Positions 7,958-17,984 of a stretch of 64,000 bases of DNA are shown in pieces (positions within the stretch are counted from its first letter, which is position 1; each line of letters begins with the position of its first letter). Source of the stretch: Paenibacillus sp. URB8-2 (GTDB taxonomy: Bacteria > Bacillota > Bacilli > Paenibacillales > Paenibacillaceae); contig NZ_AP023239.1 of assembly GCF_013393385.1 (NCBI RefSeq), positions 1,488,001 to 1,552,000 of the forward strand. The letters are read 5' to 3'. Below the pieces are notes generated by a model. The model saw nothing but the letters and a program-made list of their open reading frames with translations. It ran no database searches and was not told the DNA's origin. The position numbers were made by a program, and so were the translations under genes.

Positions 7958-9023
7958 GTTCAAAAAGATATTTGCGACAGACAGTTATATTGTGCCGCTT
8001 GTCGCGATCCTGCTTGGATTTCTGGTCGGCGCAATCGTTATGCTGATCGGAGGCTATGATCCAATCGCTGCCTATGGAGCCTTGTTCAAGCGCGTCTTCG
8101 GCAGCCCATATGATTTCGGCGAGGCAATCCGCGAAATGACGCCGCTGATGCTGACCGGTCTATCGGTAGCCTTTGCGTTCCGTTCCGGACTCTTTAATAT
8201 CGGTGCAGACGGTCAGGTGCTGATCGGAATGACGGCGGCATCGCTCATCGGCATTAAATGGGCCGGATTGCCCTTGTTCCTTTTGGTTCCCCTTGCGGTT
8301 ATCGGAGCCGGCTTGTGCGGCGGACTTTGGGCCGGTATTGCCGGTTACCTGAAAGCCAAGCGCGGCATCAACGAAGTTATCACAACGATTATGCTGAACT
8401 GGATTGCCCTTTTTCTGGCCAACTACATTGTCCGCAACTTTTTGCTGATTCCGGGGCAGAATCGGTCCGAGGATATTCCGGCTTCCATATCAATGACCTT
8501 TTTAAATTCATTCTTTGATAACGCTCGCCTTCACTGGGGAACGATTATCGCGCTGGCGGCGGCGGTGTTCTTCTACATTTATTTGTGGAAGACGAAGCAG
8601 GGCTTTGAGATGCGGGCTGTAGGCCTTAATCCCCATGCCGCCGAGTATGCGGGGATGAATGTTGGACGAAACGTCATGAAATCGATGTTTATTGCCGGAG
8701 TCTTCGCGGGACTCGCCGGAGCCGGCGAGGTGCTTGGCGTATTTCACTACCAAGCCGTGTTTGCGGGATCGCCGGGCTACGGCTTTGACGGCATCGCAGT
8801 GGCGCTGCTGGGGCTTACACATCCTTTCGGTGTCATTCTGGCCGCGATTCTTTATGGAATGCTGACTTACGGGTCGGCGGGCATGAGCTTCAATGCGGAC
8901 GTTCCGCCTGAGCTGATCCGCATCGTAATCGGTTCGATTATATTCTTCATCGCGGCACAGGGGATTGTGCGCTGGGTGCTTAAGCCCTTTTACTTCAAGC
9001 GCAAGAAAGAGAAGGTGTTATAG
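7950..9023 (+). CDS. nupP: Nucleoside ABC transporter permease 1
   Basis: 357 aa, GTG start (GGGGAGG 9 nt upstream), overlapping the end of nupO. About eight to ten hydrophobic segments; the conserved EAA-like region GLSVAFAFRSGLFNIGADGQ identifies the BPD_transp_2 family (RbsC/NupP). It forms the channel with NupQ. The partner ATPase and binding protein are encoded directly upstream. Confidence 0.87.
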   Translation: MNKFKKIFATDSYIVPLVAILLGFLVGAIVMLIGGYDPIAAYGALFKRVFGSPYDFGEAIREMTPLMLTGLSVAFAFRSGLFNIGADGQVLIGMTAASLIGIKWAGLPLFLLVPLAVIGAGLCGGLWAGIAGYLKAKRGINEVITTIMLNWIALFLANYIVRNFLLIPGQNRSEDIPASISMTFLNSFFDNARLHWGTIIALAAAVFFYIYLWKTKQGFEMRAVGLNPHAAEYAGMNVGRNVMKSMFIAGVFAGLAGAGEVLGVFHYQAVFAGSPGYGFDGIAVALLGLTHPFGVILAAILYGMLTYGSAGMSFNADVPPELIRIVIGSIIFFIAAQGIVRWVLKPFYFKRKKEKVL

Positions 9024-9983
9024 ATGGATGTGCTGACGCTGCTAGGCCAAATGCTCAATACGACGCTTGTATTCTCCACAGCGCTCATTTTCGCCGCTCT
9101 GGGCGGCATCTTCTCCGAGCGTTCGGGCGTGGTGAACATCGGGCTTGAGGGTCTCATGATGTTCGGTGCCTTTGCCGCCGCCGTCGGCGGTTATTATGCC
9201 CAGGATGCGGGGTATGCCGGCATGGCTCCCTGGATCGGCGTGCTCTGCGCCATGGCCGTCGGCGTAATTGGGGCGCTTATTCATGCCTTCGCTTCCATAA
9301 CGTTCAAAGCGGATCAGACGATCAGCGGTACGGTAATCAACTTCCTTGCCGCGGGCAGTACGCTTTATCTTGTTAAGCTGCTGTTCGAAGGGGCGGGGGA
9401 AACGCCGCTGATCGACGGGTTCTATAAATACAAGGTGCCGGTGCTTTCTGAAATTCCGGTGTTGGGACCCGGCTTGTTTAATAGTTACCCTACAACCTAC
9501 TTGGCGATCATTCTGGTGATTGTGGTGTATTACCTCCTGTTCAAAACGCCGTTCGGTCTTCGTCTCCGGGCGGTCGGCGAGCATCCGAGTGCAGCAGACA
9601 CGCTTGGGGTTAACGTCAACCGGATGCGGTATATCGGCGTTATGCTAAGCGGCATGTTAGCCGGTATCGGCGGAGCGACGATTACACTTACGACGACAGG
9701 CACCTTCGCCCACAATACGATTTCCGGGCAGGGCTTTATCGCCATTGCGGCCATGATTTTCGGCAAGTGGAATCCGCTTGGCGCGTTCGGCGCGGCCGTG
9801 TTCTTCGGATTCTCGCAGGCGATCCGCAATTACGTTCAACAATTTGGATGGTCTCAGGATATCCCCCAGGAATTTATCTACATGATCCCTTACGTGCTGA
9901 CCATTATTGTCCTTGTGAGCGCGGTCGGCCGCTCCTCGGCTCCGTCGGCGCTGGGGCAGCCTTACGATCCAAGCAAACGATAA
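9024..9983 (+). CDS. nupQ: Nucleoside ABC transporter permease 2
   Basis: 319 aa, starting immediately after the nupP stop, with AGAAGGTG as ribosome binding site. The BPD_transp_2 permease signature is GIFSERSGVVNIGLEGLMMFGA; hydrophobic segments fill the rest. Last gene of the importer operon, closed by a terminator. Confidence 0.87.
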   Translation: MDVLTLLGQMLNTTLVFSTALIFAALGGIFSERSGVVNIGLEGLMMFGAFAAAVGGYYAQDAGYAGMAPWIGVLCAMAVGVIGALIHAFASITFKADQTISGTVINFLAAGSTLYLVKLLFEGAGETPLIDGFYKYKVPVLSEIPVLGPGLFNSYPTTYLAIILVIVVYYLLFKTPFGLRLRAVGEHPSAADTLGVNVNRMRYIGVMLSGMLAGIGGATITLTTTGTFAHNTISGQGFIAIAAMIFGKWNPLGAFGAAVFFGFSQAIRNYVQQFGWSQDIPQEFIYMIPYVLTIIVLVSAVGRSSAPSALGQPYDPSKR

Positions 9984-10008
9984 ATGGCGATCGTCCCCTT
10001 TCGTTTCA

Positions 10009-10046
10009 ACCGCATTTCCGGTTTCAGCCGGAGATGCGGTTTTTTG
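10009..10046 (+). terminator. Terminator of the nupNOPQ-like operon
   Basis: ACCGCATTTCCGG and CCGGAGATGCGGT form a stem with one internal mismatch and a 6-nt loop, followed by TTTTTT. Confidence 0.92.
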
Positions 10047-10215
10047 TTTGCGCATTTTCTTATCCGGATAGGCAGCCTGGGCAGAGGTACAGGCGGGCAG
10101 AAGCGGCGCCGAATACACTGTCTCGAAGACAGCAATAGGAAAGCAGAGATTTTTTGGCAGCAGGGCTAATTCTGCCTGTGTGCACAGTTCTGAGAATGTC
10201 AAGAGGAGGGATATT

Positions 10216-10560
10216 ATGACACAACTTGTGACCAAGAAGCAGGTTATGAAACTCGTGGGCAAAAATATCGTAGCGGTGAAAAAAGACGGAACGAAGGTTG
10301 CCGGCAAACTGCTTCGCATCTCGGGCAATCGTCTGATTGTGCAGCGGTCCGGAGGCAAAAAAGTACAAACGAAAGCCCTTATCCCGCTGGTGTTGTTCGA
10401 CCTGCTTGCTATAGGGACCGCACCATACGCTTACGTCGGCTACGGCTATGGATATGGCAAGCCTTATGGCCCGGGTTACGGCCATGGCTACGGCTACGGC
10501 AAGCCTTATGGCTCGGGTTACGGCTACGGCGGCGGACCTAATCCCTACGGTTTTTTCTAA
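10216..10560 (+). CDS. Small basic-core protein with Gly/Tyr/Pro repeat tail
   Basis: 114 aa. Start at 10216 chosen because AAGAGGAGGG lies 5 nt upstream. Residues 1-55 resemble a small beta-barrel of Sm/SH3 type (KNIVAVKKDGTKVAGKLLRISGNRLIVQ), followed by a short hydrophobic segment (about 56-72) and a tail of YGYGKPYG units. Two 14-residue units differ only at two positions (PGYGHG versus SGYGYG), and the DNA repeats with a 42-bp period. Gly/Tyr-rich tails are common in spore coat and surface proteins of this group; function here is unknown. Monocistronic. Confidence 0.75.
   Translation: MTQLVTKKQVMKLVGKNIVAVKKDGTKVAGKLLRISGNRLIVQRSGGKKVQTKALIPLVLFDLLAIGTAPYAYVGYGYGYGKPYGPGYGHGYGYGKPYGSGYGYGGGPNPYGFF
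10456..10524 (+). repeat. 42-bp tandem repeat coding the Gly/Tyr tail
   Basis: A 27-nt segment beginning GGCAAGCCTTATGGC at 10456-10482 recurs at 10498-10524 with one mismatch, giving a 42-bp period (14 codons). Near identity at DNA level points to recent duplication or homogenisation. Confidence 0.8.
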
Positions 10561-10572
10561 GACTCCAATTTT

Positions 10573-11031
10573 TCAAATGCCTGTCGCCTGTAAATGTTTC
10601 TCCATCTCGTAGCACATGCCCTGCGACGAATATCGGACTACGGAGTAGCCCAGCTTTTCATAAAAAGCGAGCCCGCCGGCATTCCCGATGTCTACAGCCA
10701 CTTTGGATCGCCGGCATCCGCGTGATAATGCAAACCGCTCCGCCCGGTCCATGAGCAAATTTCCCCAGCGTTTCCTCTTCGCAGACGAGTGGACGGCAAG
10801 CATATCGATATACAGCAGATCTCCGTGCAGCATAAAATGGACAAAACCCAGCGGGTCGCTGTCGTAATCGCGGCTCGCCACAAGCGTCACTCCCCGTCCG
10901 AGCCGGCCAGGGAGTTCTTTTTTGACCTGGTTCAGCACTTTTGCGGGCAGATGGGACAATGGCACAAGCTCGGTCTCGATCAACCGGTGAATAATCTCAT
11001 CGTCCTGTTTGGGTCTGCGGTATCGGATCAC
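10573..11031 (-). CDS. GNAT-family N-acetyltransferase
   Basis: 152 aa from a GTG at 11031, which has GGAAGGGGGAA 5 nt upstream; a GTG at 11049 in the same frame lies inside that site and is less likely. The acetyl-CoA-binding strand-loop-helix is YIDMLAVHSSAKRKRWGNLLMDRAE (Arg-rich P-loop variant), followed by GNAGGLAFYEKLGYSVV, the typical GNAT C-terminal helix and strand. Acceptor unknown. Convergent to the Gly/Tyr-tail gene, divergent from the ilv T-box promoter. Confidence 0.8.
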   Translation of the reverse strand: MIRYRRPKQDDEIIHRLIETELVPLSHLPAKVLNQVKKELPGRLGRGVTLVASRDYDSDPLGFVHFMLHGDLLYIDMLAVHSSAKRKRWGNLLMDRAERFALSRGCRRSKVAVDIGNAGGLAFYEKLGYSVVRYSSQGMCYEMEKHLQATGI

Positions 11032-11137
11032 GGCGCTTCCCCCTTCCACATATTGTCGTACATCATATGATTGGCGGGGGGCTGCGGGTTCCGCCCAGGA
11101 CCAAAGAGGGACAAAGCGGGGAGATCAAAATAAGGGA

Positions 11138-11166
11138 TTGACTAACCGTGTAAGGAATCATATAAT
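11138..11166 (+). promoter_or_regulatory. SigA-type promoter of the ilv-leu operon
   Basis: TTGACT (11138-11143), 17-bp spacer, TATAAT (11161-11166). A 5' leader of about 440 nt follows before ilvB and contains the T-box. Confidence 0.88.
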
Positions 11167-11194
11167 GTGTCTAAACATTTTATTGACTATATTC

Positions 11195-11536
11195 AACGGC
11201 AATGAAGAGGACGAAGTTTTAAGGGCTCTTTTGACCAGAGAGCGGGTGGAACTGCTGAAACCACCGCCAAAACCCCTTATATACGAGCTCACCTCGGAGC
11301 TGTTTTCCTGAAAGGTCCGCTTTTGGATTAGGCGGAATTATTAGGGAAAATCGTGTGGTCCGCGTTACGGACTTCAGGTTGCAAAGATCGGCTTTTGCCT
11401 ACATCGATGGGTTTTTGCAATCCTGCCAAGGCATTGCATCGCGAGATGCATTGCAAATATGGGTGGTACCACGGAAGAACAGCCTTTCGTCCCTCACGCG
11501 CTTATGCGGCACGTGGGAGATGAAAGGCTTTTTTGA
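11195..11536 (+). ncRNA. T-box leader, leucine-specific (CUC specifier)
   Basis: Elements appear in the canonical order: an AGAGAG bulge in stem I (about 11237), a GGTGGAAC...GAAACCACC segment, the specifier region GAG-CTC-ACC with CTC at 11288-11290, and the T-box core GGGTGGTACCACGG (11461-11474) followed by a terminator. T-box leaders read uncharged tRNA; CUC pairs with tRNA-Leu GAG, so leucine starvation should permit readthrough into ilvB. The T-box bulge TGGT pairs with the tRNA ACCA end in this mechanism. The specifier is assigned by position relative to the conserved ACC, not by a computed fold. Confidence 0.9.
11481..11534 (+). terminator. T-box terminator before ilvB
   Basis: AGCCTTTC pairs with GAAAGGCT (with an inner GTCCCTCACG/CGTGGGAGA stem), followed by TTTTTT. 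It competes with the T-box antiterminator. Confidence 0.9.
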
Positions 11537-11618
11537 TTGTATGAAGCCGGCTGGTTGAATGATAAGGGCGATCGTCGTTTGTATAGGAAGTTTGACATTT
11601 TGTAAGGAGGATGACTGA

Positions 11619-13361
11619 ATGATGACGCAAATACCGGAAGCGCGGTCAACAGAAGAATTACGTGAGAAATGGATGAAGCCGGAAGTGATCAGCGGATCGG
11701 AGATTTTGCTCCGCAGCCTGGTGCTTGAGGGCGTGGATACCGTGTTCGGATACCCCGGCGGAGCCGTTCTGTATATTTATGACGCGCTGTATGGCTTCAG
11801 TGATTTCAACCATGTGCTGACCCGCCATGAACAAGGGGCGATTCACGCGGCTGACGGATATGCAAGAGCAAGCGGCAAGACGGGCGTATGTATCGCGACT
11901 TCCGGACCCGGGGCGACCAATCTGGTCACCGGCATTGCCACGGCGTATATGGACTCCGTTCCGCTGGTGGTGATCACGGGCAACGTTTTCTCCAGCCTGA
12001 TCGGTACGGACGCTTTTCAGGAAGCGGACATTACCGGCATCACGATGCCGATCACTAAACACAGCTATCTGGTGCGCAATGTGGAGGATTTGCCAAGAAT
12101 CATTCACGAAGCTTTCCATATTGCATCGACGGGCCGCAAAGGGCCGGTGCTTATCGATATTCCAAAGGACGTATCCGCGGCGAAGACGCTGTTCACTCCC
12201 GTGACGAGCGTAAATCTTCGGGGATACAATCCGCGCACGGTTCCGAACAAGCTGCAGCTCGACAAGCTGGTGCGCGCGATTTCGGAAGCCGAGCGGCCGA
12301 TCATCATCGCGGGCGGCGGCGTTATTTATTCCGGGGCGCATGAGGCGATGTACGAATTCGTCAAGCGTACGGAAATCCCGATCACGACAACGCTGCTTGG
12401 ACTGGGCGCTTTCCCGAGCGCCGACGAGCTGTGGATGGGCATGCCGGGGATGCACGGCACATATACGGCGAACAACGCCATCCAGCAGTGCGACCTGCTG
12501 ATCAATATAGGCGCCCGGTTCGACGACCGCGTAACGGGCAAGCTTGACGGCTTTGCGCCAAACGCCAAGATTGTGCATATCGACATCGATCCTGCGGAAA
12601 TCGGCAAGATTGTATCGCCTGACATTCCGATCGTAGGCGACGTCAAGACGGTGCTGGAGCAGCTTATTCCCGAAGTCGGACGGGCTGCGAACGCGGACGC
12701 CTGGAGAACGCAGATCGCCCAGTGGAAGCTGGATAAGCCGCTTCGTTACAACGATGACGGAAAAGTGCTGAAACCGCAGTGGGTCATCGAGATGATCAAT
12801 GACACCACGAAGGGCGAAGCGATTGTAACGACGGACGTCGGCCAGCATCAAATGTGGGCGGCGCAGTATTACAAATTCAATCATCCGCGTTCCTGGGTGA
12901 CTTCCGGCGGCCTCGGAACGATGGGCTTCGGCTTCCCTTCGGCAATTGGCGCGCAAATGGCCAATCCGGAACGGCTTGTGGTGTCGATCAACGGTGACGG
13001 CGGCATGCAGATGTGTTCCCAGGAGCTCGCCATCTGCGCCATCCACAACATTCCGATCAAGATCGTCGTTATCAATAACGAGGTGCTCGGCATGGTTCGC
13101 CAGTGGCAGAACCTCATTTATGGGAAGCGTTACAGCTATACGGATCTGGCCGGAAGCCCGGACTTCGTGAAGCTGGCTGAAGCTTACGGGGTTAAGGGGC
13201 TTCGGGCGACCACGAAGGAAGAAGCAAGGTCGGCATGGCTGGAAGCTCTGGAAACGCCGGGACCGGTATTGGTGGAATTCCTCGTATCGAAGGACGAGAA
13301 TGTCTATCCGATGGTAACCCAGGGCTCGACCATCGATCAAATGCTGATGGGGGATGAATAA
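11619..13361 (+). CDS. ilvB: Acetolactate synthase large subunit
   Basis: 580 aa. TPP-dependent enzyme joining two pyruvates (or pyruvate and 2-oxobutyrate) in the first common step of valine, leucine and isoleucine synthesis. The N-terminal TPP domain contains the catalytic Glu in [19 protein letters not shown]; the C-terminal TPP/Mg domain contains NGDGGMQM...NN; the central domain has the FAD-site regions. Length is typical. AAGGAGG precedes the first of two adjacent ATG codons. First gene of ilvBNC-leuA, behind the T-box. Confidence 0.96.
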   Translation: MMTQIPEARSTEELREKWMKPEVISGSEILLRSLVLEGVDTVFGYPGGAVLYIYDALYGFSDFNHVLTRHEQGAIHAADGYARASGKTGVCIATSGPGATNLVTGIATAYMDSVPLVVITGNVFSSLIGTDAFQEADITGITMPITKHSYLVRNVEDLPRIIHEAFHIASTGRKGPVLIDIPKDVSAAKTLFTPVTSVNLRGYNPRTVPNKLQLDKLVRAISEAERPIIIAGGGVIYSGAHEAMYEFVKRTEIPITTTLLGLGAFPSADELWMGMPGMHGTYTANNAIQQCDLLINIGARFDDRVTGKLDGFAPNAKIVHIDIDPAEIGKIVSPDIPIVGDVKTVLEQLIPEVGRAANADAWRTQIAQWKLDKPLRYNDDGKVLKPQWVIEMINDTTKGEAIVTTDVGQHQMWAAQYYKFNHPRSWVTSGGLGTMGFGFPSAIGAQMANPERLVVSINGDGGMQMCSQELAICAIHNIPIKIVVINNEVLGMVRQWQNLIYGKRYSYTDLAGSPDFVKLAEAYGVKGLRATTKEEARSAWLEALETPGPVLVEFLVSKDENVYPMVTQGSTIDQMLMGDE

Positions 13362-13363
13362 CT

Positions 13364-13849
13364 GTGGCAAGAAATACAATTTCCGTGCTCGTTAACGACC
13401 AGCCCGGGGTGCTCCAGCGGGTATCGGGGCTGTTCGGACGGCGAGGCTTTAATATCGAGAGCATTACCGTCGGTCAATCGGAGGAAACCGGACTGTCCCG
13501 GATGGTCATTGTGACCTTGGGAGACGAGGAGCAGCTGGAGCAGATTGAGAAGCAGCTCTACAAGCTGATCGACGTCATCAAAGTGGTGGATCTAAGCTCC
13601 AAGCCGATGGTCGCCCGCGAGCTGGCGCTGATCAAAGTCAAAGCCGATCCTTCGGAGCGGCCGGAGATCATGGGCGTAGTCGAAACGTTCCGCGCTTCCG
13701 TCGTCGATATCGGCAGCACGAGCATGCTCGTACAGGTGGTCGGGGATACTCAGAAGATCGACGCTATGATCGAGCTGCTGAAGCCTTACGGCATCCGGGA
13801 ACTGTCGCGGACGGGCGTTACCGCAATGATCCGGGGAAATGTGCAGTAG
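13364..13849 (+). CDS. ilvN: Acetolactate synthase small (regulatory) subunit
   Basis: 161 aa, GTG start 2 nt after the ilvB stop, using GGGGGATG in the end of ilvB. The N-terminal ACT domain (VLVNDQPGVLQRVSGLFGRRGFNIESITVG) binds valine for feedback inhibition, and the C-terminal ALS_ss_C domain follows. Full length. It activates IlvB and is translationally coupled to it. Confidence 0.96.
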   Translation: MARNTISVLVNDQPGVLQRVSGLFGRRGFNIESITVGQSEETGLSRMVIVTLGDEEQLEQIEKQLYKLIDVIKVVDLSSKPMVARELALIKVKADPSERPEIMGVVETFRASVVDIGSTSMLVQVVGDTQKIDAMIELLKPYGIRELSRTGVTAMIRGNVQ

Positions 13850-13872
13850 GTCTATTTTACAACTTTAACGAA

Positions 13873-13900
13873 TTGCTGCTTTTTTGCGGTACAATATAAT
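13873..13900 (+). promoter_or_regulatory. Possible internal promoter before ilvC
   Basis: TTGCTG (13873-13878), 16-bp spacer, TATAAT (13895-13900). The -10 is perfect and the -35 moderate. It could add transcription of ilvC-leuA independently of the T-box. Confidence 0.4.
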
Positions 13901-13918
13901 TTATGAACGGCATGCCCG

Positions 13919-13987
13919 CTAAAGAGCGGGAGCTTGAGGGGAAGGCGAACGATGTATGCCGCTTCTCTTGAAGCACCCGCTCTTTAG
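13919..13987 (+). promoter_or_regulatory. 12-bp inverted repeat in the ilvN-ilvC spacer
   Basis: CTAAAGAGCGGG (13919-13930) and its perfect complement (13976-13987) enclose 45 nt, ending 14 nt before the ilvC ribosome binding site. In the B. subtilis ilv-leu mRNA, processing and protective stem-loops near ilvC give ilvC a longer-lived transcript; this stem could serve that role. Only two T follow inside the arm, so it is not a terminator. Confidence 0.55.
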
Positions 13988-14003
13988 ATGGGTTCCAAAT
14001 TAA

Positions 14004-15011
<1,008 letters not shown>

Positions 15012-15150
15012 GATTGGCATAACCAGTACCCGGATTCACATATACGGCATTTTGCAAAAATGCTCATAAACGCAAGTCTTTAGGTGCGGCTCCGCTTCAT
15101 GCGGGCCGCATTTGGAGCGTTTGACGATTACTTTTAAGGAGGTGCCCGGC

Positions 15151-16692
15151 ATGCGAAAAATTTATATTTTCGATACGACGCTGCGTGACGGAGAGCAGTC
15201 CCCCGGCGTGAATCTGAATACTCGCGAGAAGCTGGAAATCGCCTACCAGCTGGAGAAGTTGGGTATTGACCGGATGGAGGCGGGATTTCCCGCGGCATCG
15301 CCGGGAGATTTGGCCGCGGTCAATGCCGTCGCCCGGGCGGTTAAGAATGTAACGGTCATCGGCCTTTCCAGATCACGGGAAGCGGATATCGATGCCGTCA
15401 AGGAGGCGCTTCAGGGCGCGCAGGACCCCTGCATTCACCTGTTCCTCGCGACTTCCCCAATTCACCGGCAGCATAAGCTGCGGATGGATAAGGGGCAGGT
15501 GCTGGAGACGGCGCAGGCGGCCATCCGCTATGCGAAGAAGTATTTTTCCAAACTTGAGTTCTCGCTTGAGGATGCGGGGCGGACCGAGCTTGATTTTATG
15601 GCCGAGGTGGTCGGCATGGCTGTTCGCGAAGGCGCGAACGTCATCAACATTCCCGATACGGTCGGATATCTGAATCCTTCGGAGTATGGGGCAATCTTCA
15701 AGTACTTAAAAGAAAATGTTCCAGATATTGACCGTGTTCAGCTCAGCGCGCACTGTCATAACGATCTGGGAATGGCGACGGCGAACACGCTGGCGGCCAT
15801 CCAGAACGGGGCGGATCAAATCGAAGGCACGATCAACGGCATCGGCGAACGCGCGGGCAATACGGCGATTGAAGAGGTAGCGATGGCGCTGGAGACGCGA
15901 AGCGAGTATTTCGGCGCCAAGACGTCGCTTGTGCTGTCCGAAATTTCCCGTACGAGCCGCCTGGTCAGCAAACTGACCGGTATGGTGGTGCCGGGAAACA
16001 AGGCGATTGTCGGCGCAAACGCATTTGCGCATGAGTCTGGTATCCATCAGGACGGCATGCTGAAGGAAAAGACGACGTACGAGATCATGACGCCGGAAAC
16101 GATCGGTTTGAAGGAGAGCAAGCTGGTGCTGGGCAAGCATTCAGGCCGCCACGCCTTCCGCGACAAACTGAGCGATCTCGGCTACGATCTGCCGGAAGAC
16201 GAGCTGAATGCGGCGTTCTCCAGATTCAAGGATCTGGCGGACAAGAAAAAAGAAGTATCCGACGAGGATATTCTGGCGCTGCTTGAGGCAAGACTGGTCG
16301 ATACACCGGAAATCTACAGCCTGCGCACCCTGTATGTCACTTACGGCAATGAAGCAACGCCTACCGCGAAGCTGATTCTGAATGGCCCGTCGGCGGAACC
16401 GGTCGTGGCTGTGGCCGAAGGCAACGGCTCGGTTGATGCGATTTATAACGCTATCGATCAAGCAACGGGTGAGGAAGTCAAGCTCGACGACTATTCCATC
16501 AAATCCGTCAGCCAAGGCAAGGACGCTCAGGGCGAGGTGCATGTCATTCTGTCGCAGGGCATTGTGGCTGCGGCGGGGAGAGGTCTCAGCACCGATATTC
16601 TGGAAGCCAGCGCTCGGGCTTATCTCGATGCGCTGAACAAGCTGATTGAGAAGCGCAAGACGTATACGGAGCGTGAAGACGCCCATTTATAG
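15151..16692 (+). CDS. leuA: 2-isopropylmalate synthase
   Basis: 513 aa. Condenses acetyl-CoA and 2-oxoisovalerate, the first committed step of leucine synthesis. The HMGL-like TIM barrel starts FDTTLRDGEQSPG (metal Asp and catalytic Arg) and has AHCHNDLGMATANT (metal His pair) and NGIGERAGN; the C-terminal leucine-feedback LeuA_dimer domain is present. Start at 15151 uses AAGGAGGTG 6 nt upstream; an upstream in-frame TTG has none. Last gene of the operon; leuB is 7 kb away. Confidence 0.95.
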   Translation: MRKIYIFDTTLRDGEQSPGVNLNTREKLEIAYQLEKLGIDRMEAGFPAASPGDLAAVNAVARAVKNVTVIGLSRSREADIDAVKEALQGAQDPCIHLFLATSPIHRQHKLRMDKGQVLETAQAAIRYAKKYFSKLEFSLEDAGRTELDFMAEVVGMAVREGANVINIPDTVGYLNPSEYGAIFKYLKENVPDIDRVQLSAHCHNDLGMATANTLAAIQNGADQIEGTINGIGERAGNTAIEEVAMALETRSEYFGAKTSLVLSEISRTSRLVSKLTGMVVPGNKAIVGANAFAHESGIHQDGMLKEKTTYEIMTPETIGLKESKLVLGKHSGRHAFRDKLSDLGYDLPEDELNAAFSRFKDLADKKKEVSDEDILALLEARLVDTPEIYSLRTLYVTYGNEATPTAKLILNGPSAEPVVAVAEGNGSVDAIYNAIDQATGEEVKLDDYSIKSVSQGKDAQGEVHVILSQGIVAAAGRGLSTDILEASARAYLDALNKLIEKRKTYTEREDAHL

Positions 16693-16739
16693 CAATTGGA
16701 GCTGCCGTTTCCAAATTTGGACAGAGACGGCGGAACGCG

Positions 16740-16791
16740 AAGGACTGTCTCCAGACGCGGATTGATCCGCTGCCGGAGCAGTCCTTTTTTT
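16740..16791 (+). terminator. Terminator of ilvBNC-leuA
   Basis: AAGGACTG pairs with CAGTCCTT over an inner GC stem, followed by TTTTTTT. Confidence 0.92.
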
Positions 16792-16873
16792 CAAATATAA
16801 CTCCTGGGATGGCAGATGGGATAAAATGCAAACCGCCTTCTCATACTAATGTGAGAAGATGGAGGTGAATGTC

Positions 16874-17044
16874 ATGCCCAAAAATAGCGCCGATCCCAAA
16901 AAGGACCGAGCGGATAATCGCGCAGATAAGAAAGACAATCAACAGAATAAAGCCCATTTCACCGAAGAACCTCAAATGCTGACGAACAATAAAGCTGCCG
17001 ATTATGTCCCAAGCTTAAATGGCATTACCAAAAATGAAACTTAA
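16874..17044 (+). CDS. Small hydrophilic protein, 56 aa
   Basis: The start MPKNSADPKKD is chosen because TGGAGGTG lies 6 nt upstream. The product is rich in Lys, Asp, Asn and Gln with no hydrophobic segment, so it is probably disordered or a small DNA/spore-associated protein. No family recognised. A terminator follows at once, so it is a single-gene unit. Confidence 0.65.
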   Translation: MPKNSADPKKDRADNRADKKDNQQNKAHFTEEPQMLTNNKAADYVPSLNGITKNET

Positions 17045-17051
17045 GTAGCAG

Positions 17052-17096
17052 AAAGGCTGCTCTCCCGTCGCTATGTGACAGGAGAGCAGCCTTTTT
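17052..17096. terminator. Bidirectional terminator
   Basis: AAAGGCTGCTCTCC (17052-17065) and GGAGAGCAGCCTTT (from 17081) form a perfect 14-bp stem with T-runs usable on both strands, between convergent genes. Confidence 0.93.
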
Positions 17097-17109
17097 ATGA
17101 TTTATAATT

Positions 17110-17984
17110 CTATTTTTTCTCGTAGATCACGAATACAACACCACTTAGAATCAGGATGGAGCCGATCCAAAACGTTATACCGATGTTCTCGCCCAGAATA
17201 AGCCATCCGAGCAATGTCCCGACTACGGGTTGAAAGAAGAAAAATATCCCCCCGCTTGAAGCGTTAAGCATTTGCAATCCGCGATTCCAAAGCAGAAATC
17301 CGCCTGCCGTTGAGACAATGCCCAAATACAAGACTCCTCCCCAGATCGCGGGATGTCCCAGTTGAGAGACTGGAATGGCGGATAATCGCCCCAAAACAAA
17401 AGGGGTCAAAACAATTAGGGCCACCAGGATGGAATAGGTCGTCACCACAATTTGCGAATATTCGCTCGGCACACGCTTAACAAGAACAGACATGAGTGCC
17501 CATGTTAATGCGGCAACAAGCAGTGAAATACCGCCAAGCTTACCGGACATATTCACATGATCGACGCCAACGATGAGAAAAACTCCAGTGGTCGCTAGAC
17601 AAACGGAGAGTCCCTTTTTACAGTCAACCGTTCTTTAAGCAGCAGACGGGCAAAAATCACCATAAATGCCGGTGTTGAAGAAGTGATAATGGCTCCCATT
17701 TGTGCTGAGGACAGCATTGTGCCCGTTTCCTGGGTAACGATCGAAACAGCGTTGCCAATGATTCCAATGGCTATGATAATTAGGAAATCACGTTTATGGA
17801 TTCGCCATTTTTGCCGAGTGATCAAGCCGACCGCGAGAAGTGCGACAATAGCCACTAAATAACGCATCCACACAAGCTCCAATGGCGGTATAACCGATAC
17901 TACAATTTTAACGACAACGTACATACCGCCCCAAATACTTGCGGCTAAAGCTAAATAGATAGAACCTAGCCAATTGTTTTTCAT
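17110..17984 (-). pseudogene. EamA/DMT-family transporter, frameshifted
   Basis: Two adjacent frames together make one typical ten-helix EamA drug/metabolite transporter of about 290 aa. The N-terminal half (17984-17595) starts MKNNWLGSIYLALAASIWGG with ribosome binding site GGAGGG and ends prematurely after LLLKERLTVKRDSPFV. Restoring one A in the run at 17615-17619 (TTTTT on the plus strand) continues as VKKGLSVCLATTGVFLIVGVDHVN into the second half (17556-17110). Either a real single-base deletion in a homopolymer or a sequencing error. If real, the transporter is dead. Substrate unknown. Confidence 0.85.

Noticed and set aside
9984..10169. Plus-strand 61-aa frame directly after nupQ
   Set aside because: It reads through the terminator hairpin and starts without a ribosome binding site.
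11658..13379. 573-aa open frame antisense to ilvB
   Set aside because: A codon-bias shadow of ilvB: no ribosome binding site, no recognisable domain, and ilvB itself is certain.
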